DNA of 64,000 nt from a virus, in IMG/VR virus record IMGVR_UViG_3300009009_000011, positions 1 to 64,000 of that record; one strand, given 5' to 3'. Made by a program: the position numbers and the translations under genes. The stretch's first letter is position 1, and each line of letters starts with the position of its first letter. The notes below the pieces were generated by a model. That model did no database searches. It saw only the letters and a list, made by a program, of their open reading frames with translations, and was not told where the DNA came from. Shown here one piece after another: positions 18,526 through 25,998 of this stretch.

Positions 18526-18999
18526 CTAAGCAGTATTAAGAATAGCAGAAACTTTATTCCAATAGTCTATTGTTTTAGGTCCCTTACCGTTCCAGTCTTT
18601 TGCAGCCTTTTCAAATGATTTTTGAGATATTTGATTACCTCTCCAATCATGGTCTGTAAAATACAGAAATACTTCTTTAGCCTTATCAAAATCATACATG
18701 TCTTTCAATGTATAATTCTTATTAGTCAATTTGTTATAATGATCAATCCTACATTGTCTAATCTGTAACCCACCAACAGCATTTTCTTTTGAGTTATATG
18801 CTGATGTATCTCTACTAGATTCAATAAAGAATATAGCATCAATTAAAGGATTATAAATAACATAACTTTCTCTCATAACTTCAGATACTGCTATAAAAGC
18901 GGTATTTTGGATACTTTCGTTAAAATTAGACTTGGTATCTGGAGCATATGAAATAAGGTTACTAAATGCTAGAAGGATCACCCATAGCAATTTTTTCAT
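18526..18999 (-). CDS. secreted lysozyme / lytic transglycosylase-like endolysin
   Basis: 157 aa. An N-terminal signal peptide (MKKLLWVILLAFSNLISYA) is followed by an SLT/lysozyme-like domain. The catalytic Glu is in AIFFIESSRDTSAYN, with GGLQIRQCRIDHYN and the C-terminal AAKDWNGKG...YWNKV typical of the fold. It would cut peptidoglycan in the periplasm; the Sec signal means it does not need a holin to cross the membrane. A strong ECF-type promoter lies upstream on the same strand. Confidence 0.8.
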   Translation of the reverse strand: MKKLLWVILLAFSNLISYAPDTKSNFNESIQNTAFIAVSEVMRESYVIYNPLIDAIFFIESSRDTSAYNSKENAVGGLQIRQCRIDHYNKLTNKNYTLKDMYDFDKAKEVFLYFTDHDWRGNQISQKSFEKAAKDWNGKGPKTIDYWNKVSAILNTA

Positions 19000-19022
19000 A
19001 ATATCAAATTTGGTTATACATA

Positions 19023-19040
19023 GGTTACCTTTAGGTAACC
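19023..19040 (-). promoter_or_regulatory. 5' leader hairpin of the lysozyme transcript
   Basis: Perfect 7-bp stem GGTTACC / GGTAACC with loop TTTA. It begins about 5 nt after the predicted transcription start of the promoter at 19052-19081, so it would form the very 5' end of the mRNA. It could stabilise the message or act as an operator. Confidence 0.5.
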
Positions 19041-19220
19041 CCTAACAGTCTTTATACGTAAAAACTGCGATTTGGTTACAACCATTTTTGATTACTTTGT
19101 TACTTAGCGTTAGTTTCTGCAAATGCATACTTACACTTGTAACCACTTGACGGTGCTAAGAAACAAGTTTAACATCCGCCTATTAGAGCGGATGTATATT
19201 AATATACTGTACAATTGAAG
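19041..19220. other. folded spacer between the 185-aa gene and the lysozyme gene
   Basis: The spacer holds the ECF-type promoter, a GTTTCT/AGAAAC pairing around 19112-19165, and a perfect 8-bp hairpin ACATCCGC / GCGGATGT (19172-19195, loop CTATTAGA). The last lies 26 nt past the stop of the 185-aa gene and may terminate that transcript. No gene seen. Confidence 0.5.
19052..19081 (-). promoter_or_regulatory. ECF-type promoter for the lysozyme gene
   Basis: On the minus strand: TTGTAAC, 14 nt, TACGTATAA. Same elements and spacing as the plus-strand sites at 38548 and 40607, and the same -10 and spacing at 39397. It lies 53 nt upstream of the lysozyme start codon. Confidence 0.7.
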
Positions 19221-19778
19221 TTACTCTGTTTTTATTCGTAAACTAATAATTGGCACTACTCTTTGTAGGTCCACTAATTTAGATTTTAACTTTTTCACTT
19301 TGTCTGATAGCCTGTGGCTATTTGTAGCATGTTTCATACCATTCAAAGTTTTGTCAACTTTAAACGATTGATATCTTGCTATTACTGGTTCTTTATAGTC
19401 TGCTACAATGTCAACACTTTCTGGTTCTACTATAATACATGCTTTCATATACTCTTTGTATACAACATCTAATAGATCCATACGGTCGCAATATCTAGTA
19501 AGACTGACGATAGTGGCGACTTTATCATTAAATAAACTTACATATACAGCACGGTCTGCTTTTTTACATATAAGTTTACCTACTTCTATAGGTATATATT
19601 TAATAATTATGTCTGTTACTGGTATCCTTTTTCTGAAAAGTGACCATTTAGATTTTTTCAGAATTACTATACCAGAGCGGGTTACTCTAGCGTAACCCAC
19701 CCGTGGTAATAATGAAACACACATTTCCGCAATTTTCTTACGATTACGGTATGTGAGGTAGATAATATTCTTTAACAT
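19221..19778 (-). CDS. hypothetical protein near lysis genes
   Basis: 185 aa, basic (many Lys/Arg). No motif or membrane segment clearly seen. It overlaps the membrane-protein gene upstream by 1 nt and lies between that gene and the lysozyme, so a lysis or envelope role is possible. Confidence 0.55.
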   Translation of the reverse strand: MLKNIIYLTYRNRKKIAEMCVSLLPRVGYARVTRSGIVILKKSKWSLFRKRIPVTDIIIKYIPIEVGKLICKKADRAVYVSLFNDKVATIVSLTRYCDRMDLLDVVYKEYMKACIIVEPESVDIVADYKEPVIARYQSFKVDKTLNGMKHATNSHRLSDKVKKLKSKLVDLQRVVPIISLRIKTE

Positions 19779-20371
19779 TAAGGAGATAACTTAATAAGTT
19801 CATAGAATCTTACATAGTCTTGCCCCATTAGAGCCGGCCATAATAGAGATGCTACTAATAATATTATTAAATAACATACAAACAACATAAATACATAAGC
19901 AATAGCACTACCATTTAACCTTCTGTATGACTTAACATATAGTGTTATAAGTAAAAACATAGATAAAATAGAACCTACTGCTAAACATGTACTTTGGTTA
20001 TTTTTCTGACGAATAAATTTATTAATCTGTCCAACAGAATAACCTGTACGTTGCTGTAATTGGTCCATTACAGGACCATACCTCCTTTCTTGTAGCTTTG
20101 CTAAAACAGTAATATTATCATTAAAGTTTTTAGCTACTTCTAGAAGTTCTTTATTACTTAACATCTGCAAATTAAATTTCCCTTCCAATACACCATTATT
20201 ATCCGTAATGGTTAATTGTGGATTCTGAAATTGTACATTTACAGTAATGCTGTCTGATGCTGTTTGTAATACCATGTCATCTGTATTATCTTTATCCGGA
20301 ATTTTAGTAAAGGATGGTAAGATAAAGGTAAACAAAAACATCATTGAATAAATCAATAAACGATTTCTCAT
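19778..20371 (-). CDS. membrane protein, holin-like candidate
   Basis: 197 aa. An N-terminal hydrophobic segment (LLIYSMMFLFTFILP) acts as signal or anchor. A periplasmic stretch of about 90 residues follows, then two transmembrane helices (LAVGSILSMFLLITLYV; YVFMLFVCYLIILLVASLLW). Position near the signal-bearing lysozyme makes a holin or envelope-disrupting role plausible. Not matched to a named holin family. Confidence 0.6.
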   Translation of the reverse strand: MRNRLLIYSMMFLFTFILPSFTKIPDKDNTDDMVLQTASDSITVNVQFQNPQLTITDNNGVLEGKFNLQMLSNKELLEVAKNFNDNITVLAKLQERRYGPVMDQLQQRTGYSVGQINKFIRQKNNQSTCLAVGSILSMFLLITLYVKSYRRLNGSAIAYVFMLFVCYLIILLVASLLWPALMGQDYVRFYELIKLSP

Positions 20372-20518
20372 GATTGTAATTGATTAATTTTTGATAAAAG
20401 AAAGCGGGCGCCCAACTCCCCGCCACGTCTCATAAAGTTTTTAGGCCATGACGACCACGGTTTACGAGCTTACCTTTAACCGTACACATTTGGGTTTATT
20501 TCTGGAGTAGCAACCAGA
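20372..20518. other. GC-richer intergenic spacer
   Basis: 147 nt, clearly more GC-rich than its surroundings, with a GCGGG/CCCGC hairpin near 20404-20423 and a CCGTG/CATGG hairpin on the minus strand. No ORF. Possible terminator and leader for the membrane-protein gene. Confidence 0.4.
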
Positions 20519-20998
20519 TTAAAATCTGTCGTTTTCGAGTTGAATTTTGATGGCTTCTACAGCACGATTTGCTTCATCTGCCATTTCCTGTGCCCTTTCG
20601 AGTTCTATTTCAGTAAGTACTCTTGCTACAGCTCGTGCGTTTTCTTCTGTTGCAAAAAGACATTCTTCGAGTTTAACAACTCGTCTGCCTTCTTTTGGTA
20701 CATCAATAACTCCGTTGATAGTTATACAACCCTCTTTTGCTTTGTTGGTAAGACTGTCTACAACAAAAGACTTGATACCAACAACTTTTGGAGCAAATTC
20801 TTTCTTTTTACCTTTAGCTTTATCGTCCCAGGGCTTAGACTTTAAAGTATAGATATTCTGTTCCAACTTAATGTCCCTTGGGTTTAGGGTATCAATCTCA
20901 AGAGCTAAGTCATCGAGATTAGATGCATTTCTTGCTGCATTTGCAATTTCCTTAACATTTAATGTAATGTTAACTACTTCGTTCTTTTCTTTTGACAT
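20519..20998 (-). CDS. hypothetical protein
   Basis: 159 aa. Acidic and basic patches, long C-terminal helix rich in Ala/Glu (NARAVARVLTEIELERAQEMADEA). Base composition is less AT-rich than neighbours, as in well-expressed phage genes. No family recognised. Confidence 0.6.
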   Translation of the reverse strand: MSKEKNEVVNITLNVKEIANAARNASNLDDLALEIDTLNPRDIKLEQNIYTLKSKPWDDKAKGKKKEFAPKVVGIKSFVVDSLTNKAKEGCITINGVIDVPKEGRRVVKLEECLFATEENARAVARVLTEIELERAQEMADEANRAVEAIKIQLENDRF

Positions 20999-21019
20999 GA
21001 TCGTAAATTTAATTTGATT

Positions 21020-21493
21020 TTACTTGATTTGTTTTTTGACTATATAAAATAATTTTTTGTTTTTTGTTAGATGCTTTGTAATATTGGTATCTCGTATTTC
21101 TTTCTTTGGAAGAATTATTCCAGATTTAATATCTTTATAATCCAGTTCAAGTTCTATCCATAAATTTGTTAAAACTTCTTTTGGATTTCCCCATAAACAT
21201 TTTGGTAACTTGTTTCTACTAACATCCCATATATTTTTATAGGGTCTTAAAAAAGTTTTAGTTTCTTCTGTAGATTTATGAAAAGATAATCTTGGTAACT
21301 GTATTATTTTTTGTTTATTAAATAAATTAAATACCAACGCTTTAACTGTTGAAACTTTATATCTAAGTTTTATCCCTCCAACATAAGCATCTTTCACTAT
21401 GACCTTTTTATCAGCAATTTCTGGTATATCACTTTGTATAAGATCATAACGATAAAAAGTTTGTTTTTGCATGGTACTAAATTTTAATTGCAT
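21020..21493 (-). CDS. hypothetical protein
   Basis: 157 aa, basic, mixed alpha/beta, no motif recognised. Its start codon region overlaps a candidate promoter that points the other way, into the large non-coding block. It is thus divergent from the proposed RNA gene. Confidence 0.6.
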   Translation of the reverse strand: MQLKFSTMQKQTFYRYDLIQSDIPEIADKKVIVKDAYVGGIKLRYKVSTVKALVFNLFNKQKIIQLPRLSFHKSTEETKTFLRPYKNIWDVSRNKLPKCLWGNPKEVLTNLWIELELDYKDIKSGIILPKKEIRDTNITKHLTKNKKLFYIVKKQIK

Positions 21494-21496
21494 TTG
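21466..21496 (+). promoter_or_regulatory. candidate Bacteroidota-type promoter for the large RNA
   Basis: TTTG (21466-21469), 19-nt spacer, TGCATTTG (21489-21496). The Bacteroidota housekeeping pattern is TTTG-N19 to 21-TAnnTTTG, so one position of the -7 box differs. Predicted start near 21503, at the left end of the folded block. Single candidate, by eye. Confidence 0.45.
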
Positions 21497-21502
21497 TGTT
21501 GA

Positions 21503-23258
21503 AGCACGAGTAACTAACTTATGAGCACATTGTTATCGTAGACAACATTTTAACCCAAAAATTTTACTCTGATGTTTTTATTTATATTATAAGAAAGTTA
21601 TATTGGTTAAGGATATAACGTATCAATCTTATAATCGATGAACCTTGTGAGCAACTATTAAGTACACTCCAATAGTCATACAAATAGGTTTACGCTAATT
21701 ACTCTGTGTGCTTCGGATGCAAGCGTATTACTTAGTTCCCTTCTTCTTCGCTTAGCTTAGAATGTATCTTTTTTTGTACGGACGATGTCGCCGTTAACAC
21801 AAATATTATGTTTTACTTTTTCAGTATGTTGCTTATTATATGATGTCCCACCCTTATAGATAGTGCTATTTACTCCTGTATTTCACCACAGGCTCTAACT
21901 TTTACTTCGATAAATTCTGAAATATATTGAGATATTTTTTGAAAATAAGTAAATTAAATTGTATATTAATGAAATACACAACAAGTTTCGATTTCACACA
22001 TGTATCTATATGTGATGGTGCATATAATAACGGTAGATTTCACCCTCTACCTCACGTCAATGCTAATGTGACTATAGGTTGTCCTTCTATATACAGATAT
22101 CCTTATGACCATTACGGTTTTTTGGCTATTACATCTGTACACTCCAGAATCTGATATGTAGGCATGGATTTATTAACATTATCCAATTTTCGAGACTTAT
22201 TTTATTGCTTATTTCAACGGTGGATTTAAACCACGAAGTCTGACACTCACTGTGAGCTTATGACATCCCAGTTACGGTGGGCTCCCTTTGAACTTAGATA
22301 TAATATGATACCATTGCATATTATAACTTCTCTTGGGACTACGATTACTTTAAGTTTTATTTAAGTATGGTAAAAATAATGCTATATCTACTACTCACGA
22401 TTGGTCTCTGTTCTAATTAGCCTTTGGCATAATTATTTTCGTCAATTGCGGAACAAAGGGTTTGATCTCGTTCTAATCCATCTATCCATTATAAGATGGG
22501 AGCAGCCGTACTTTTTGTTCTACCGTAAGTACCAACGTCACCTAATTAATTAGGAATCTAAAAATCATCGTTTTCCTCTCTATTATACGTTCTGAATCAC
22601 TATAACGTATACCTCCTCTATCGTTACCAGTCAAATGCACTGGTGCTTAAATATTTGAGAAAATGAATTCTCAACTTTCCTCCCACATAGCATTGTATCC
22701 TAATTTTTAGCATTTCATCGGTAACCTTAACAGAGTTATTTTTTGACCCTGGGAATTCCACCCATTGCGTTACTCATTATGTTATATAACTTCGTTCCTA
22801 TACATAAGGTTATCTCAAACCTTGTGGTTTCTCCCATGTCTTACGACACTTCTAACTTTCGGTCTTTAGTTAGCTAACTGTATTAAACTCCTCACCATAT
22901 AACTTGTTTTCTAATAGACAGGTTTTCCCTAATTGTATCAGAATTAGTTTTACGTATCGGGTATACAATCTAGACACATTCTCCATGCATGTTTCGAAAT
23001 ATGCTAGTAAATTGTAGTGACCTCTGTCTTACTCTGTTGACATTCTAACTCAAAGCGAATGCATCCACGGTACTATCGGGTGCAATAAACTTTGTTAAAG
23101 CGGCTATGGCTAAGAGAGAATGAATTACTTCTTTTATAGTTATCATTGTTTAATGCACCACTTTCTGCTTTGTGTTCGGGTTTTCACCACAGTTATTAAA
23201 GGTTTACTCCTACTGGGGTTAATAGCAAATCGCAGCTATCTACTAAACGCAAATAACA
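21503..23258 (+). ncRNA. very large structured non-coding RNA candidate (about 1.75 kb)
   Basis: No convincing ORF on either strand; the longest plus-strand frame is 75 codons and lies inside the folded block. Perfect stems follow each other: 21691-21727 (TACGCT arms, inner UUCG loop), 21875-21892, 22052-22071, 22299-22325 (9 bp), 22414-22435, 22477-22500, 22508-22532, 22541-22554, 22584-22611 (8 bp), 22625-22645, 22655-22674, 22803-22826 (9 bp), 22929-22947, 23060-23084. Several are extended only by G.U pairs on the plus strand, and would be A.C mismatches on minus. The size exceeds GOLLD, ROOL and OLE RNAs, to which it may be an analogue. A TTTGTTGC/GCAACAAA hairpin with a later T-run (23272-23320) could end it inside the next gene. 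Confidence 0.65.
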
Positions 23259-24908
23259 TCAAAGATCTTCATTTGTTGCATTAGCAACAAAATATACAGC
23301 TTTTTTTATTTTTCCATCATGAGTCTTTAAAAGCTTATCATGAAGCACTGTAACACTTTTGATAAAATCAATACCATATTCTTGATTTAGTGTTGCTTTA
23401 TAACTTTTTATAAAATTTTTAAAATCCAATAGACCCATCTTGTTGGCTTCAATAACTTCCTTATTTGGTTTTATCAAAATATGACAATCTTCACCCATCA
23501 TAAATATGAATACTTCCTTGAAATATGGTACATTTTTTAATATACGTTCAAGGTTTTCATAATTACTACCATTGAATGGAGAGTTCTTTATTGCATACTT
23601 TAATTTACCATAAACAAAAAGAAATGTTTTTCCATTAGCAATATCTATAGAAGCATGATCATTAGTGTCATAATACATTCCTTTACTTATTTCTAAGTAG
23701 TTAGCAAAATGATCACTAGCGATTACTAATGCTCCTTCTCCTGTCTGAACATTCAATTCTTTTATACCAACCGTTATATTATTTAGAGGCTCTCCAACAC
23801 AATTTTGTTCTTTGTGTTTCTTTGAGGAATAGTTATTTACAGCTATTACTTGATTAGTTTCTTGTACACCATAAGTAGTGTATATTGGTAACTTACCAAT
23901 AATAGTATGCATAATCCTTGGAGATAAAAATGCATTTAATATAATGATGGCATCTTTACGAGTACCAAAATTAAAGTCCTTTTTTAGACGATGTCGTGCA
24001 ATTAATGTAAATAACCATGAGAAACAAGTTTCTAATAATAATTTACCAAACCATCTAATTTGGTATACATGTTTTACAACTTCATACCAATGATTTTCAA
24101 ATGCATTTGTATTTGTAATAACTATATTTGCCTCTATTTTAGAGAATACAAATCTAGCATCGGAGTATAACGGCCATAATATACACCAAACAGGAGCAAT
24201 TGCGAAACTTATTTCAGAATAAATTGCTTTATTCTTTAAATTTGGCAATAAACTAGTATCTACTAATTTCATGAATGCATTATATACTTCCTCATCGTTG
24301 AAATATACACATTTTGGATAAGTAGAATCAGCTCCAGAAGAGAATACACCTATTTCACGGTTCCTTTTTTTAACATGAAAATCATGAAAGATAATGTCTT
24401 CTAATTCGTTTGCATTATACGGACCATTATTTATGGCTTCTAAATCCATTTCTAGATCTTGATAGGTATAACCTTTTATAAATGGGATGTTATTAATAAA
24501 TAGTTTACTGTCTATATTAAATGCAGTTTTGTAACATGGATTTCCACGCACTCTATTTACAACATCATATTCTTGTACATTAACTGATGTAAATAAGATA
24601 TTTATATCAGAATTAGTTATTATACCAGAAACCATTGCTGATTTTATATTTGGTGGTATTAAATAGAAATCTACATTCTTTAATATAAGTGCGATATAAC
24701 ATGCAATATAAGATGTAGAATTAGCAGCCCACAAGGCAAATCTTAAATCTTGCCCATATTCTTTTTGTATAATATTTATAACATACATGAACTTAAATAC
24801 TTCTTTTATAAAAGCTACAAAAGTAATATAATTTTCATATACATTAACAAATATTTTATCATTCCACCTTAAATGAAAGATGTTGATGATAGCTTGTATT
24901 AATTTCAT
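23259..24908 (-). CDS. ANL-superfamily adenylate-forming enzyme (acyl/aryl-CoA ligase-like)
   Basis: 549 aa with the full ANL motif order. An early segment resembles the A1/A2 region (LWAANSTSYIACYIALILKN, 59-78). A3 is FSSGADSTYPKC (189-200), A5 is TTYGVQETN (344-352), A7-like is YYDTNDHASID (412-422), A8 region is VYGKLKYAIKN, and A10 is KTHDGKIK with the expected lysine K533. Such enzymes activate a carboxylic acid as acyl-adenylate, then pass it to CoA or another nucleophile. No carrier-protein domain is fused. Very unusual in a phage. Start overlaps the 123-aa gene by 4 nt. Confidence 0.8.
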   Translation of the reverse strand: MKLIQAIINIFHLRWNDKIFVNVYENYITFVAFIKEVFKFMYVINIIQKEYGQDLRFALWAANSTSYIACYIALILKNVDFYLIPPNIKSAMVSGIITNSDINILFTSVNVQEYDVVNRVRGNPCYKTAFNIDSKLFINNIPFIKGYTYQDLEMDLEAINNGPYNANELEDIIFHDFHVKKRNREIGVFSSGADSTYPKCVYFNDEEVYNAFMKLVDTSLLPNLKNKAIYSEISFAIAPVWCILWPLYSDARFVFSKIEANIVITNTNAFENHWYEVVKHVYQIRWFGKLLLETCFSWLFTLIARHRLKKDFNFGTRKDAIIILNAFLSPRIMHTIIGKLPIYTTYGVQETNQVIAVNNYSSKKHKEQNCVGEPLNNITVGIKELNVQTGEGALVIASDHFANYLEISKGMYYDTNDHASIDIANGKTFLFVYGKLKYAIKNSPFNGSNYENLERILKNVPYFKEVFIFMMGEDCHILIKPNKEVIEANKMGLLDFKNFIKSYKATLNQEYGIDFIKSVTVLHDKLLKTHDGKIKKAVYFVANATNEDL

Positions 24909-25276
24909 AATGGAAGTAATACATTGTTAAGAGACCACTCATAATAACTTACATTATTAAAAGCAGAGTCTATAACTATCATAAACCTGTTAGGTCGTCT
25001 TTCACTTTCAGTATCATAGTTTTTGAATACTAAAGAGAATTTAAAATCTCCTGTATCTTCACTATTTTTATTAAGCACTCTCACATCAAATACAGAATGG
25101 GGATTATGCTCAATAAAATGAATTACTTCGTCTCGTTTTTTAGCTATTTCAACTTGCTTGCTGAATGCGGGTAATTCCTTTTTCACATCAGTTTCAAGTT
25201 TGACTAGCTTATTATAGAACAAACTTTCAAGTAGATTGGAAGCGTCCTTGTTTGTTTTTGATATCGTTTGATCCAT
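24905..25276 (-). CDS. hypothetical protein coupled to the ANL gene
   Basis: 123 aa. Helical N-terminal half, beta-rich C-terminal half (FKFSLVFKNYD...RFMIVIDSAF). No family recognised. It overlaps the ANL gene by 4 nt and the 208-aa gene by 50 nt, so the three are coexpressed. Confidence 0.6.
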   Translation of the reverse strand: MDQTISKTNKDASNLLESLFYNKLVKLETDVKKELPAFSKQVEIAKKRDEVIHFIEHNPHSVFDVRVLNKNSEDTGDFKFSLVFKNYDTESERRPNRFMIVIDSAFNNVSYYEWSLNNVLLPL

Positions 25277-25853
25277 GTTTTTTTGATTTTATTATTGATG
25301 ATAATGTTGATAATTCAGTTAATAAATCTGATTTTGTCGCATATTTAAAACCAATACCAAGTTCTTCATCAGATAGTCCTTTAATAGAGGATATTACATG
25401 ATTTACTTGTTTAAATGGCCAAACATCTCCAGGAAAATAGATTATACTATCAAATGTATCCCTTGCCTCTACTAGAAAAAGCACATGCTCTGCTCTAGTA
25501 GTATATGTGTGTGGATATAATAAAACATATCCACTTTTTAAATCAGATGGACTGAACCAGAAAAAATCTTCTATATAAATAGGTCTTCGACCTATAATCC
25601 CTCTTATGGATATAGATATATCCCTTTTTAATTCAAAGATTTTATTACCTAATTCATCCGTAATTTCTTTTATATGTCTTTCACTTGGCAACAAAAATGG
25701 AAATCTATTTATAAAAAATTCAGAATTCCTTAAAGATTGTTTTGCAGCATTTGCAATAATTATGGCTTTTGATTTTGATATGCAACTACAAATAATATCA
25801 GCTTGAATTTTCTTTTTCATTATCTCTAATTCTGCTACTTTTGAAGTTGTCAT
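25227..25853 (-). CDS. hypothetical protein upstream of the ANL gene
   Basis: 208 aa. N-terminal helices, then a beta-rich core (GYVLLYPHTYTTRAEHVLFLVEA; SIIYFPGDVW) that could be an enzyme or binding fold. Basic C-terminal tail. No motif recognised. Part of the ANL cluster. Confidence 0.6.
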   Translation of the reverse strand: MTTSKVAELEIMKKKIQADIICSCISKSKAIIIANAAKQSLRNSEFFINRFPFLLPSERHIKEITDELGNKIFELKRDISISIRGIIGRRPIYIEDFFWFSPSDLKSGYVLLYPHTYTTRAEHVLFLVEARDTFDSIIYFPGDVWPFKQVNHVISSIKGLSDEELGIGFKYATKSDLLTELSTLSSIIKSKKHGSNDIKNKQGRFQST

Positions 25854-25877
25854 ATTTTTTAATTTAAGTTATAAAAG

Positions 25878-25982
25878 AAGCCCTAGTACTACCTATTAGG
25901 TATTAATTTATTTATGCCACGGTTAGTAAATAGGATAAGATTTACCACTTAGAATAAACAAACACAAATAATACTAGGGCTT
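25878..25982 (-). ncRNA. intergenic element closed by an 11-bp inverted repeat
   Basis: Arms AAGCCCTAGTA (25878-25888) and TACTAGGGCTT (25972-25982) enclose 83 nt. It begins 16 nt after the stop of the 1153-aa gene, and on the minus strand the second arm runs into CTTTTATAAC. It looks like a long-loop terminator or a 3' structured element of the recurring family in this genome. Confidence 0.55.
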
Positions 25983-25998
25983 AATGTTTTAATAACAA

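Noticed and set aside
21927-22154. 75-codon plus-strand ORF inside the giant RNA block
   Set aside because: No ribosome site, poor composition, and it overlaps several stem-loops. It is better explained by chance in a structured RNA.
21503-23258. rRNA or group I/II intron
   Set aside because: No conserved rRNA core sequences, no group II domain V and no group I core or intron ORF were seen.
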